NCBI GenBank assembly: GCA_963709355.1 | Contig: CAVPVY010000005.1 | Span: 496,001-560,000 of the forward strand | Direction: 5' to 3' | DNA from: PLOWO2-12-38-17 sp963709355 | Lineage (GTDB): Bacteria > Planctomycetota > Brocadiia > Brocadiales > Brocadiaceae | Length of the DNA stretch: 64,000 bases | In this document: in pieces, positions 1 through 8,784 of the stretch | How the letters are laid out: every line of letters begins with the position of its first letter | Numbering within the stretch: position 1 is the first letter of the stretch | Program-made: the position numbers and the translations under genes | The notes under the pieces: model-generated | The model's input: the letters and a program-made list of their open reading frames with translations, nothing else | Databases searched by the model: none | What the model was told of the DNA's origin: nothing

Positions 1-246
1 CTGGAAGATGTTCGTTAACCTCTCTTTGGGATTTGTAATATCATTCACATCAGTTTGCGATGTTCTTTTATCAGATAGTATAGTTTTCAACCTCTTGACA
101 TGTAATTTTTCGTCTTCCACAAATGATTTGAACATAGCCTTACCTAATGGATGAAATGTTTTTTCTGCTAAATCATTGTAAAACTTTATTCCATCGATCT
201 CCATTTGTAAAGCGGAAGATTTTATATCTTTTAGAACCTTGCCCAT
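1..246 (-). CDS. Ferritin-like (rubrerythrin-type) protein, partial
   Basis: The reverse strand opens with ATG at 246 and stays open to the window edge (82 codons seen). The protein is helical and charged, with a first-helix pattern EIDGIKFYNDLAEK and a second helix containing FVEDEKLHVKR. This spacing of E and E..H residues is typical of the diiron helices of rubrerythrin or ferritin-like proteins. The C-terminal half lies outside the window. It is followed upstream by two more ferritin-like sequences on the same strand, so this is a small cluster, probably for peroxide or iron handling. The family is fairly clear; the exact function is not. Confidence 0.7.
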   Translation of the reverse strand, partial: MGKVLKDIKSSALQMEIDGIKFYNDLAEKTFHPLGKAMFKSFVEDEKLHVKRLKTILSDKRTSQTDVNDITNPKERLTNIFQ

Positions 247-295
247 TTATATCTCAAGCCCTTTCTGTTTCCTGCCATAGTTTATAATAAACATT

Positions 296-652
296 TTATT
301 GTGGAAGAAATTTTATAGCATAGTCGTTGTCTTTGTCTACAAGGGCAAATTTCTGGCAGCATAGCGAGCAACGTTCTTCATTGCCAATTGACGGCATCTT
401 ACCAAAATTGATTTCCCAACCGCACATGAGACAATAAAAACCAACATCCTGATCATCGGATTCAATGTCTCTTATAATTCTTACTATAGCGTCTTTGTGT
501 CCCTTCGCAGCCCTTGCCAAATGTTGAAAAGTCCCTTTTACTTTTATGTCTTTTGATTCTGCAGCCAGTTGGTTATATAAATGCTCCTGTTCTTCTTCTA
601 TGTCTAAATCAGCTTCAAGTAATTCTAATACAGTTTTATAGCCTTCTCTCAT
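296..652 (-). CDS. Rubrerythrin-like protein with zinc-ribbon tail
   Basis: A 118-residue protein. The first 70 residues are helical and acidic, with EADLDIEEEQEHLYNQLA and a second helix with HKDAIVRIIRDIE, like a short ferritin-like four-helix fragment. The tail has two cysteine pairs, CLMC at about residues 74-77 and CSLC at about 95-98, which resemble the rubredoxin-like metal knuckle of rubrerythrins. It sits between another ferritin-like gene and a ferritin-like remnant on the same strand. A role in oxidative stress or iron handling is inferred from family and context. Confidence 0.65.
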   Translation of the reverse strand: MREGYKTVLELLEADLDIEEEQEHLYNQLAAESKDIKVKGTFQHLARAAKGHKDAIVRIIRDIESDDQDVGFYCLMCGWEINFGKMPSIGNEERCSLCCQKFALVDKDNDYAIKFLPQ

Positions 653-665
653 AATATCTTTTCAT

Positions 666-857
666 TTATTTTCTTGATAATCTCGTAAGATGGTCTTCTA
701 ATTCTGCCTTGTGCCTTATTTCGTTCTGCAAGATGCCTTCAAGTAACGAATTGATTTTAGGGTCAGCGAAAGCCTTGATTTGGTTGCTATATCTTTCAAT
801 GCCGAGGTCTTTTTTGTGTAATACCAGTTTTAAATTCTCAACATCTTTATTAATAAT
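666..857 (-). pseudogene. 5'-truncated ferritin-like remnant
   Basis: The reverse strand has an open stretch of about 63 codons bounded upstream by TAA (858-860), with no ATG, GTG or TTG near its beginning. The translation ends with a helix containing the pattern NEIRHKAELEDHL, the E..H arrangement of a last diiron helix. Only the C-terminal half of a rubrerythrin or ferritin-like protein is left. It stops 13 bases before the start of the next ferritin-like gene, as in a decayed tandem cluster. Confidence 0.5.
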
Positions 858-1487
858 TTAATTCCTTTCCACAATAGAATAATTTTGCTATTTACACTTC
901 ATTATAAACAGCTTTCATTATTAAATGAAAAAAGTATTAATTTAAATATCAATTACCATACCAAAGAATTAGGCTTTAAAACAAGAAATAAAATATATCA
1001 TAGTTGTATGTGATTATAATAGTTGCAGAGCTTTAGTGTTTTAAAGCGACATAAAAGCAGAGACATCCATCAAAAATTTTAGACAAAAATCCATATATTT
1101 AGATTTATGCACATACATTATGTGCCGTAATATCTTGCCGGTTATTTTCAAAACGTATTGCCTTCTCCATCTATATGAGCTATTAGATAGTGTTATCAGA
1201 TATTCTCCAAGGTGGTGTAGTTCTGATTACCAGGAATTATGTTTACAGATGTCACTGTAAAAGTCAATTACGATAGATGCCCAAGCATTTCTACCCGCAC
1301 GTAAAAAGCTTAGTAAGACGCTAATATGATTATGTCCGTAATTGTTTATATTTTAAATTCAACAAAGATTTGTAACAAATTTTCATTTGGATTTATATAA
1401 TAATATCTTGGTTTTCTTAATTGTGTTCATCTTTATTTAAAAAATAGTAAGTGACACATCCTATAAACAATTTTAGATTACAAACAA
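858..1487. other. Intergenic, no gene recognised
   Basis: About 630 AT-rich bases between the ferritin-like cluster and the promoter of the secreted protein. No open frame on either strand looks like a protein. No tRNA, strong hairpin or direct repeat was recognised. Confidence 0.5.
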
Positions 1488-1518
1488 TTGACAGAGAGAG
1501 TTAGGTATATTGTATAAT
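1488..1518 (+). promoter_or_regulatory. Possible sigma-70 promoter of secreted protein
   Basis: TTGACA at 1488-1493 and TATAAT at 1513-1518 are both consensus boxes, but the spacer is 19 bases, longer than the usual 17. They lie about 150 bases before the start codon at 1668, leaving a long 5' leader. Confidence 0.4.
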
Positions 1519-1667
1519 GGACTGTAAAGGCTAGAGTTATGAAATATATACCTTTTTTATTAAAGGAAAAGTTGATTTTTATATAAAGTATATTATATAA
1601 TGTGAAAAGTGAGGTAATAAGTAAGTATTGTGAATTTGTATTAATTGTTTTTTTAAGGAGGTGTTAT

Positions 1668-2090
1668 ATGAAGAAGTTAATTTTTGGTGCCTTAATTGCT
1701 GCTGGTTTGATGTTTGCTGGTGGAACAGTTTACGCACAACCAACCTTTGACATTCCTGGCGCTCCATCTGAATCTGACGTTCAAATGGATGAAGTAATGG
1801 GAATACAGGTATGCGCGGTGGATAATTATGGCAACGTATACCATTTAACAGTAAGTGGTGGAAACATTAGTGGCACCATGGACTCTCCATATTGTGGTCA
1901 TTATGATTGTGTAACAGGGACATATACTGGGTTAAGTTTCAGGATGCATATGGGGTGCCCATCAAGCAGTTCTTGTGTAGGTTTTACATATACGGGTGTT
2001 GTAAATCCACAGACAAAGACAGCAAGCGGGACATGGGTAAATGATGGCGGGCAAGGTTCTGGTAATTTTACAATGAGTCTTTGTCAGTAA
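1668..2090 (+). CDS. Small secreted protein, unknown function
   Basis: A 140-residue protein. The ATG at 1668 is chosen over upstream in-frame codons because a strong ribosome site (AAGGAGG, 1655-1661) sits just before it and because it begins a textbook Sec signal peptide: MKK, a hydrophobic core of about 15 residues, then VYAQ with likely cleavage after residue 22. The mature part is rich in Gly, Ser and Thr with short beta-like stretches and six or seven cysteines (CAV, YCGH, DCV, GCP, SCV, final CQ), which may form disulfides outside the cytoplasm. The gene stands alone between its own promoter and terminator, suggesting strong independent expression. Family not recognised. Confidence 0.75.
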   Translation: MKKLIFGALIAAGLMFAGGTVYAQPTFDIPGAPSESDVQMDEVMGIQVCAVDNYGNVYHLTVSGGNISGTMDSPYCGHYDCVTGTYTGLSFRMHMGCPSSSSCVGFTYTGVVNPQTKTASGTWVNDGGQGSGNFTMSLCQ

Positions 2091-2123
2091 TAGTTTGATT
2101 AATGGTTGATGACCTAAAGATTA

Positions 2124-2168
2124 TATGTGTATGTTACGGCTTAAAGCCGTAACATACACATAAATTTT
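2124..2168 (+). terminator. Strong hairpin terminator
   Basis: A perfect 19-bp inverted repeat (arms 2124-2142 and 2144-2162, one-base centre) followed by a short T-rich stretch (AATTTT). It lies 34 bases after the stop of the secreted protein. Being near-symmetric, it could also end transcription of the convergent flavoprotein gene at 2214. Confidence 0.75.
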
Positions 2169-2213
2169 AGTTACATAAGATTTTGTATTAGTAGTTAGTG
2201 AAAATATATGTTT

Positions 2214-3278
2214 TTAGATTGCTAAGAGTTCCCTTCCTGCAACTTTTGAACCCAGCTTCCACGATAGCGTGGTTTGTCTTCTTTCCGTTTTTGTCAATTC
2301 AGTATACGTATCAAGTGCATTACCGCCGTATTTGATACTTTTAGTTATTGCCTCTGCTGCGTATAGTCCCGATGACAATGCACACGATATACCTTCGCCG
2401 AAGGCATTTAAGAATCCTGCGGCTTCTCCAACAATTAATATGTTTCCCTTACCCAGATAAAAGCTACCTGTTGCACACATATTATTACCCATACAACTAG
2501 TTTTTCTAGCCAATTTTCTAAGTTTTAAATCAAACTTCTTCTCCAGCATCTCAGTATATTTATTGAGATAAGGAGATATCTTATTACCTTTTTTAACGGC
2601 TATACCAAAAACCAGTAAATTATCTTTGACGCTAAACCACGCATACACATCACTATATTGTTGTTCAAGGAAGCCGTGATAAAAATAAGGGTCTAAATCA
2701 CAAACACCTTCGTAGTAATTCTGATGTGCGATAAACCAATTGATATCTTTTTCAAATTTTGAATCGAGCTTTGCCCTTATCGCAGATTTACTGCCCTCTG
2801 CACTTACTAAGTATTTACACTTTATTTTAATTATTTCTTTATTTGTGGTGTCGAAACATTTCAGCGATATGAAATTGTCATGGACTGTAAACTCATTTAA
2901 AAGACAGCAATCCTTTATTTCCGCCCCTGAATTTTTAATAAGCCAGTAATCAAATTCAGAACGCCATATGTTAGTTGCTCCGCCATACTTACTAAATGGC
3001 CAATCACTAAAATGTTTTGTATCAGTCCATAACCTTACTCCTTTTAAGAGGTTTGGGGTAGCACAAACTGATTGTGGAATCTTTCCAAAATGTTTTTCAA
3101 TTATTTCTTGTGATTTTTCAAAGATGATTCCAGAGCATATCTTATATCTGGGGAGTTTCTTCTTTTCTATTACAAGAACATTAAAACCTTCGTAAACCAG
3201 GTATCTTGCTGTGGCAGCTCCTGAGGGCCCTGCGCCTATAATTACGATATCATAATTTTCTTTAGGAAAATTCCCCAT
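2214..3278 (-). CDS. Geranylgeranyl-reductase-family flavoprotein
   Basis: A 354-residue protein that begins with a Rossmann FAD-binding motif (DIVIIGAGPSGAATARYL, about residues 9-26), continues with an LPRYKICSG segment typical of geranylgeranyl reductase-like enzymes, and has the second FAD motif VGEAAGFLNAFGEGI near residue 285. Such enzymes use FAD to reduce isoprenoid double bonds or related substrates. No signal peptide is visible. The gene is alone on this strand, ending 46 bases from the terminator of the preceding gene. In an anammox-type host a role in unusual lipid or quinone chemistry is possible, but the sequence does not show the substrate. Confidence 0.75.
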   Translation of the reverse strand: MGNFPKENYDIVIIGAGPSGAATARYLVYEGFNVLVIEKKKLPRYKICSGIIFEKSQEIIEKHFGKIPQSVCATPNLLKGVRLWTDTKHFSDWPFSKYGGATNIWRSEFDYWLIKNSGAEIKDCCLLNEFTVHDNFISLKCFDTTNKEIIKIKCKYLVSAEGSKSAIRAKLDSKFEKDINWFIAHQNYYEGVCDLDPYFYHGFLEQQYSDVYAWFSVKDNLLVFGIAVKKGNKISPYLNKYTEMLEKKFDLKLRKLARKTSCMGNNMCATGSFYLGKGNILIVGEAAGFLNAFGEGISCALSSGLYAAEAITKSIKYGGNALDTYTELTKTERRQTTLSWKLGSKVAGRELLAI

Positions 3279-3352
3279 CTTTGAACAACTTCCAGTTCAG
3301 ATTCAATCTATTCGCTAAAACAATATTTTATGAATGAGCTTTCAATAGTTTG

Positions 3353-4708
3353 TTACGGACTCAACATTCTTCTGGCAATCTCAAAGTAAATGACAAGTCC
3401 TGTGGCATCTAATAATGTAGCAATGAGTGGGGCAGATGCAAAGGCAGGGTCGAGTTTCATAAATTTGAAAAATAATGGTATGGCTATACCAACAATATTG
3501 CCTACGCTGACTACAGTGCAAAGAGAAATACTAACTGTTAACGCTATATTGATTTTCCCCAGTGTTACAAAGACAATAATAAAAGCAATAGAACCTATAA
3601 CAAGCCCAAGCGTAACGCCAACCTTAGATTCTCGTAGTAAGATTTTCCACCAATCTTTGAATTTTACTTCGCCCGTAGCCAGTGCCCGGATGATTAGGGT
3701 AGAGGACTGTGAGCCAGTATTACCGCCTGAACCAGTAAGCATCGGAATGAAATACGTGAGGGCAATTATTGAACTTAACATGCCCGAATAATTTTTTAAT
3801 ATTGTTTGTGATATTATCGCAGCGATTACAAGTATTACAAGCCATGATATACGATTGCTGATACGTTTAAAAAATCCCACACGGAAGTATTCCTCTTCAA
3901 TCGTTTGAATACCAGCCATCTTCTGAAAGTCTTCCGTTACTTCCTCCTGGACAACATCCAATACATCATCAACTGTAACAATACCTACCAGCCTGTCTTC
4001 GTTGTCTACCACAGGTACGGCGAGTATATCGTATTTTTGGACAACCTGTGCGGCCTTTTCCTGATCGTCAGTGGTGTGGACATAAAGTACGCTTTCATTC
4101 ATGATGTCTTTGATAAGCTGGTCAGGATTGGCAAATATGATGTTTTTTAAGGAAGCTACTCCTCGCAGTTTTTTAGTTTCATCAACGATGTAACAGATAT
4201 ATACAGTTTCTCTGTTCAACCCCGTCTTGCGAATATGTTCAAGGGCTTTTGCGACTGTCATATCAAGCTGAAGGTCAACATATTCGGGTGTCATAATGCG
4301 GCCGGCGGAGTTATCCGGATAGTTCAGGAGCTCATTTGCTTCTTTACGTTCTAACTGCGGTAGTAATTTCAGTAATTTTTCAACAACATGCGCCGGCAGT
4401 TCGTCAAATAGTTGAGTTCGGTCATCCGGCTGCATTTCTATCAAGATTTCTTTTGCATGTTGCTCCGTAAACTGTTTGAGAAGTTCTTCTTGTTCTACGG
4501 GATCAAACAAGGCAAAGACTTCGGATATTTTATTCTTATCCAGCAACCTGAAACCCATTACCCGTTCTGTTGGGGTGAGTTCTTTGAGGATGTCTACAAT
4601 ATCAGCAGGATGTCGTTCCCGAAGAAAGTCCCTGAGACCTTTGAAGTCTTTGGTTTCTATAAGCTCTTTAATTTCCGGTAAGAATATCTTTGTCCATTGT
4701 AATTCCAT
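3353..4708 (-). CDS. mgtE: Magnesium transporter MgtE
   Basis: A 451-residue protein with the complete MgtE layout: a cytoplasmic helical N domain (about residues 1-130, with repeated E/L-rich helices such as DDRTQLFDELPAHVVEKLL), a CBS pair (about 135-260, including NSAGRIMTPEYV and VGIVTVDDVLDVV), and a membrane domain with five hydrophobic segments (about 285-450) containing the pore signature TGSGGNTGSQSSTL. It imports Mg2+ across the inner membrane, and the CBS/N domains close the pore when cytosolic Mg2+ is high. It starts two bases after the stop of the DUF362 gene, so the two are probably cotranscribed. Confidence 0.93.
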   Translation of the reverse strand: MELQWTKIFLPEIKELIETKDFKGLRDFLRERHPADIVDILKELTPTERVMGFRLLDKNKISEVFALFDPVEQEELLKQFTEQHAKEILIEMQPDDRTQLFDELPAHVVEKLLKLLPQLERKEANELLNYPDNSAGRIMTPEYVDLQLDMTVAKALEHIRKTGLNRETVYICYIVDETKKLRGVASLKNIIFANPDQLIKDIMNESVLYVHTTDDQEKAAQVVQKYDILAVPVVDNEDRLVGIVTVDDVLDVVQEEVTEDFQKMAGIQTIEEEYFRVGFFKRISNRISWLVILVIAAIISQTILKNYSGMLSSIIALTYFIPMLTGSGGNTGSQSSTLIIRALATGEVKFKDWWKILLRESKVGVTLGLVIGSIAFIIVFVTLGKINIALTVSISLCTVVSVGNIVGIAIPLFFKFMKLDPAFASAPLIATLLDATGLVIYFEIARRMLSP

Positions 4709-4710
4709 AT

Positions 4711-5901
4711 TTATTCGACTTTCTCTACTCCAAGAGCCTTTGCCATACCAAGGAGCGTCCTTCCTAACCTAGACCTCTTCATTTCAATAGCATTAAAATC
4801 GCAGACCTCATCACAACAAAAACATCCGATGCACTTTTTTTTGTCTACAATTACTTTGCCATTTTCTTTAGACATTGCACCGGCAGGACAGTTTCTTACA
4901 CACTCGTAGCATCGTGTACAATTTGAATGATTTACGGTTGAAAATGTAGAACATGTACTGTCAAACATCATTGCCAAAAGGAAATTTGGCAAATACTTTC
5001 CTGCAAAAGCCTGCGCGCCGCTTGAGGGTTTTTGGAAATCAGGCACTGCAACATTGTTTATTGATTCGCCAACAACATTGATAGTATCCAGTTCTCCTAT
5101 GCCCAATCCGCGCTGATGTGCAAATCGGATTGTTGGTATTGCAAGTGGTTCAAATCCAATAATCGTACTTGCAACTGTGTCCATTGCAACGCTGTCTTTA
5201 CTGGCGAGGATTAATCCAACTTTTTTGGGTTGTCCCGCATTGGGACCGTTCCCCTCCATACCCACAATGGCATCCATGATAGTAAGATCAGGAGGTACCA
5301 TTTGATGTATATCCACAAGTGCCTTTGCAAATACTGTTGGCTTAGGCGCAATTAAATGAACATTTTTTTTCCCATTACCAGGAATGGTTCCGAGCATATT
5401 CTTTATGGCGCCAGTGTATTGTGTTAAGCCATGCGTCTTTAGTTTTGGTACAGAGACTATGAAATCAACTTTTCGTAATGTCCTCGCAATACGGAATTTT
5501 TCTAATATTTCATAATCCTTATTGTGTATGTCAATATATTCATCCTTATCAAAATTGATAATTTTTGCTCCAGTATCTTCAGCGATCTCGTTAATACGGG
5601 TAACACGAAATGCGTTAAATGTTGAACTGTTTTTTACGCTGCCGGAGGAATCTCCAATATAAACTTCACATCCAAAATCGTTCTGGAATATATTAACAAG
5701 TGCCCTGACAACCACAGGATGGGTATTTACGGCTCTTTCCGGAGGTTGTGAAGACGAAAGGAGGTTGAGCTTTAAAAGTACCTGCATCCCAGGCTTGACC
5801 ATTTTATCAACACCATTTATTAAACTCAGGGACTTATGAATTGCATTGTATACCTTTTCTAATTCATAATCTTCACATTTGACAATTGATACTGTTGGCA
5901 T
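4711..5901 (-). CDS. DUF362 protein with two 4Fe-4S clusters
   Basis: A 396-residue protein. Residues 1-310 match the DUF362 family in style (KLKTHGLTQYTGAIKNMLG, then MEGNGPNAGQPK and DSVAMDTVAS). Residues about 320-375 hold two ferredoxin motifs (CTRCYECVRNCP and CIGCFCCDEVC). Cytoplasmic by lack of a signal peptide. DUF362 proteins are iron-sulfur proteins of mostly unknown redox role. The gene lies directly upstream of mgtE with a two-base gap. Start at 5901 is the only good Met before the conserved VSIVKCEDYE segment. Confidence 0.85.
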   Translation of the reverse strand: MPTVSIVKCEDYELEKVYNAIHKSLSLINGVDKMVKPGMQVLLKLNLLSSSQPPERAVNTHPVVVRALVNIFQNDFGCEVYIGDSSGSVKNSSTFNAFRVTRINEIAEDTGAKIINFDKDEYIDIHNKDYEILEKFRIARTLRKVDFIVSVPKLKTHGLTQYTGAIKNMLGTIPGNGKKNVHLIAPKPTVFAKALVDIHQMVPPDLTIMDAIVGMEGNGPNAGQPKKVGLILASKDSVAMDTVASTIIGFEPLAIPTIRFAHQRGLGIGELDTINVVGESINNVAVPDFQKPSSGAQAFAGKYLPNFLLAMMFDSTCSTFSTVNHSNCTRCYECVRNCPAGAMSKENGKVIVDKKKCIGCFCCDEVCDFNAIEMKRSRLGRTLLGMAKALGVEKVE

Positions 5902-6054
5902 CTAGTAACCCCTGTAAAGTAAAAATTGGCTGTAATTTAAACTAATAACATACGCATTATCAGCGGCTTCAATCTCGCTGTTTATGTGAGTTATATCCAT
6001 ATTTGCTGCTTTGATTTAAATATAGCAAAGTAATTGGATATTACAACAAAATAC

Positions 6055-6352
6055 TTAAAAGAATTTGTTCATTGCCTCTGCCAATGTCGTATCTTTTTTA
6101 TATTGCTCCCACGCATCGGGTTTCTGTCCAAATAATTTATTTTCTAACCTTATTAAAGGTCTCCTTGAATATGTCTATAATAGTATAAGGGGGAATAGTT
6201 TTTTATAAAGTCAGGTGTGGTGCAAATATAGCTAGCGTACTTTTGTTGTATTTCCGTCTGAGAAATTGTGGTTCTTACGAATCTAAGTAGTTTGTTCTGA
6301 TATTCGTCCAGAAGCAGTTGTATCTGTTGGAATGGTACTTCACCCTTAAATG
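6055..6352 (-). pseudogene. Unidentified frameshifted gene remnant
   Basis: On the reverse strand, starting beside the stop of the hemerythrin gene, one frame reads about 60 residues (VPFQQIQLLLDEYQNKLLRF and then YYYRHIQGDL) and stops. The next frame continues with LFGQKPDAWEQYKKDTTLAE to a stop at 6055. Both pieces look like real protein, and joining them needs one frameshift near 6165. No start codon is evident. Family not recognised. Confidence 0.35.
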
Positions 6353-6355
6353 TAT

Positions 6356-7048
6356 TTATTCAGGGTAAATTTGTAATCGTTTTTCAAGGTCTTCAATTTT
6401 TGAAACGTAATTTTTATACAATCCGCTTTTGTATTCCGCCTGATTCATTTCTTCAAATTTCTTGATTAATAATACGTGATCGTCTGGAATTAGTACTTTA
6501 TTTATCCATGGGAAGAGAACTCTTTCTTCTGTTTGAATATGTTTTCTCATATGTTTTATATATGTATGAGCTACCTTTGAAATTCTCTTTCTTGCTTTTT
6601 TGCCCTGATGGAATTTATTTGTTAATTCAGAGAGAGTTCTTACCAGTTCGCGCGCTGTAACGTGTTCCATAAGTAGCCGATACAGAAAATCTGTTTTTCC
6701 ACTCTCTTTTATATCCTTTAGAAATGGGAAAAGTATTTTTTCCTCTTTTTCCCGATGATTTTTGTCTGAAAACTCATTGATAACTTCAATAATTTCATCA
6801 AATGTTTCCTTAGAGACCTGTTCGCCCTCATCCAGACAATATGAGGCTTTTTCTAAGATATGCAAAACCCTTTTTGTGATGAAAAAGTCTTGAAGCAGTA
6901 TTTCTGTGGCGAGTATTTCCTTGTTTTCAGTTTGCTTTTTATCATAGATGCGGTTATGTTCAGGGAAATTACAGGAAGGAATAACAAGGCAAAGAATAAC
7001 AAAGGTAATATATTTATTTTTCATATATTGAAAGTTATGTTTAATCAT
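6356..7048 (-). CDS. Hemerythrin-like putative lipoprotein
   Basis: A 230-residue protein. The start at 7048 or the internal MKNKYITF nine residues later both give a hydrophobic signal segment ending in VIPSC, a weak lipobox, so it may be a membrane-anchored periplasmic lipoprotein. The rest is a hemerythrin HHE domain: TKRVLHILEK, NHREKEEKILFPFL, MEHVTAREL and KHMRKHIQTEERVLFPW supply the His and Glu ligands of a diiron centre. Such domains bind O2 or NO or sense iron and oxygen. It is a single gene, followed by a decayed gene and preceded by ispD on the same strand. Confidence 0.8.
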   Translation of the reverse strand: MIKHNFQYMKNKYITFVILCLVIPSCNFPEHNRIYDKKQTENKEILATEILLQDFFITKRVLHILEKASYCLDEGEQVSKETFDEIIEVINEFSDKNHREKEEKILFPFLKDIKESGKTDFLYRLLMEHVTARELVRTLSELTNKFHQGKKARKRISKVAHTYIKHMRKHIQTEERVLFPWINKVLIPDDHVLLIKKFEEMNQAEYKSGLYKNYVSKIEDLEKRLQIYPE

Positions 7049-7144
7049 CAGAGAAATTGTTAAGTTATCGTTCCTAAGATATTATTTAAAACTTTTTGAA
7101 TTGAATAATATAAACAGAATTTGTGCCCTTGAATCTGGATAAAC

Positions 7145-7843
7145 TTATTCTCCAATTAATGCCTCTGCCAGACGAATATCCTCTTGCGTAGTAATTTTGA
7201 TATTTTCGTCTGTGCCGGGCACTATATAAACAGGGTAGCCTGCATTCTCTACCATTTGTGAGTCGTCTGTAAATTCAAATTCTGAGTTCTTAAATTTATC
7301 AAATACTTCCAGAATTAATTTTCTTTCAAATCCCTGTGGTGTTTGTGCCATCCAGAGTGTATTTCTTGGAACAGTTCGTTTTATACAAAAATCGCTAACT
7401 ATTTCCTTAACCGTTGCCTTCATTGGCGCTGCAAGTATTGCGGCGCGTGTTTCTTTGACTTTATTTATAACTGCCTCGATTTGCTCTTTTTTTATAAGAG
7501 GCCGAACAACATCGTGGATGAGCACAATATCAGCGTTACGGTCAATATGACATAGCCCATTGTAGACACTGTCCTGTCGCCTTTTTCCTCCAGGAACAAT
7601 CTTTTTTACTTTAAAGGTGTCAAGGTTAGATTGCCATTGTTTACGAAGGGTTTCTATATCATTTTCCGAAACAACCAGGATTGTTTCGCTAATTTTGTCA
7701 CATTGAGAGAAACGTTCCAATGTGTGTAAAAAAACAGGCTTGCCGTGTAACTGCATGAATGGCTTTTTAACTGGTCCACCCATGCGTAATCCAATCCCTG
7801 CCCCGACTAAAATAACAGACACTTTCATAACATAATCTACCAC
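7145..7843 (-). CDS. ispD: 2-C-methyl-D-erythritol 4-phosphate cytidylyltransferase
   Basis: A 232-residue protein of the usual IspD length. It joins CTP and methylerythritol phosphate in the MEP isoprenoid pathway. The N-terminal nucleotide-binding motif (VGAGIGLRMG, then KKPFMQLHGKPV) is present, as are IVPGGKRRQDSVYNGL, the VLIHDVVRPL segment and TPQGFERKLI. The true start may be Met6 (MKVSVILVG), which sits closer to the family consensus. Two further features agree with IspD: FTDDSQMVENAGYPV and the C-terminal NIKITTQEDIRLAE. Confidence 0.93.
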   Translation of the reverse strand: MVDYVMKVSVILVGAGIGLRMGGPVKKPFMQLHGKPVFLHTLERFSQCDKISETILVVSENDIETLRKQWQSNLDTFKVKKIVPGGKRRQDSVYNGLCHIDRNADIVLIHDVVRPLIKKEQIEAVINKVKETRAAILAAPMKATVKEIVSDFCIKRTVPRNTLWMAQTPQGFERKLILEVFDKFKNSEFEFTDDSQMVENAGYPVYIVPGTDENIKITTQEDIRLAEALIGE

Positions 7844-8163
7844 AGATATACACGGAATTACACAGAATATCTTAGCGTACCAGCATAGCCGCTACCAATT
7901 TGATTATCTCTCATTTCCCTTATTTGCAAGGAGGGGATAAAGGGGAGTTGGAAAACATTTAAAAATTTTAAGGCCTCTAATTCATTAGAATTCCTTTGAT
8001 TTAACCAATTTAATAATTAAAATGAACTTAATAATGAATTCTGTAAAAGTCAAGAAATATTGTGATATACAGATTTTTTTCTGTGTTTCCCAATGATTAC
8101 AGAAGTATTTCTGTATAATTATAAGTTAAAAGTCATTGGAACTAAATAAGAGTAAAGCTCGAA
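7844..8163. other. Intergenic, ending in a cassette boundary
   Basis: About 320 bases with no gene. It begins with an 'ACCACAGATATACACGG' type intergenic repeat that resembles copies near 47850 and 53565. Near its right end, GTTAAAAGTC at 8125-8134 is the exact reverse complement of the left end of the attC site at 8716, so it marks where the first gene cassette begins. Confidence 0.5.
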
Positions 8164-8724
8164 TTGTTAAAGAATCACCCACTAAGATATGCGGTAGAGG
8201 AATTTTCTCTTGCTAATCGCGCGTATCGGAGAATGGTAGAAATTGGCATCGGTGATTTTACTGAATATGAAAAGGCATGGAGAGAGTTTCTTCATAGAAT
8301 TGAAAGGGTTTGGTTCAAAATTCAAGCCGCTGTCCATAATATGTCTAATTGGAAAAAAATAGAATCAGAAGTCGTAAGGTTACGAAAGAAAGACCCTCTT
8401 TTAAGCTACTTACAACAAGCTCGGAATGTTGAAGAGCATAGTATTTCAGACTTGGCTAAAGATTGGGAACCAAAGTTAGAGGTCAAGCAGAAAGGTGATA
8501 AGATTGAATTAAGCTGGCAAGCGTGGGATCGCCCATTATTAACTGTGAAGAATAGAGACGGTGTTTATAATCCTCCCAATAGTCATATGGGAAAAAGTAT
8601 TGAACATCTAAAGCGTAAAGGCAAAGCTGAACCGAGAGTAATAGCTGAGCTTGCTTTGGGATTTTATTGTGATTTATTGAATAGAGTATCCGTTGAAGTT
8701 GTCGGAAATAAACGTGACTTTTAA
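8164..8724 (+). CDS. Cassette gene, possible HEPN-like protein
   Basis: A 186-residue protein starting at TTG (8164); no better start exists. It is mostly helical in its first 110 residues and contains ARNVEEHSI near residue 96, an R-x4-H pattern like that of HEPN domains, which are often toxin or anticodon nucleases. The similarity is by eye only. The C-terminal third looks beta-rich. The gene fills an integron-type cassette: GTTAAAAGTC precedes it at 8125, and an attC follows at once. No promoter is obvious, as expected for a cassette gene read from outside. Confidence 0.5.
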   Translation: MLKNHPLRYAVEEFSLANRAYRRMVEIGIGDFTEYEKAWREFLHRIERVWFKIQAAVHNMSNWKKIESEVVRLRKKDPLLSYLQQARNVEEHSISDLAKDWEPKLEVKQKGDKIELSWQAWDRPLLTVKNRDGVYNPPNSHMGKSIEHLKRKGKAEPRVIAELALGFYCDLLNRVSVEVVGNKRDF

Positions 8725-8774
8725 CAAGAAAATCCAGCCTACCGCTAAAACGTCGGCTGATTTTGGTGTTATGT
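8716..8774 (+). other. Integron attC site (short)
   Basis: The left end GACTTTTAAC (8716-8725) is the perfect reverse complement of the bases at 8125-8134 that start the same cassette, as expected for R'' of an integron cassette. Inside, AAAATCCAGCC pairs with GGCTGATTTT leaving one unpaired base, the usual extrahelical base of attC. The right end is GTTATGT (8768-8774), a loose R' site. Cassette span is about 8126-8768. Confidence 0.75.
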
Positions 8775-8784
8775 GTAATTGAAA

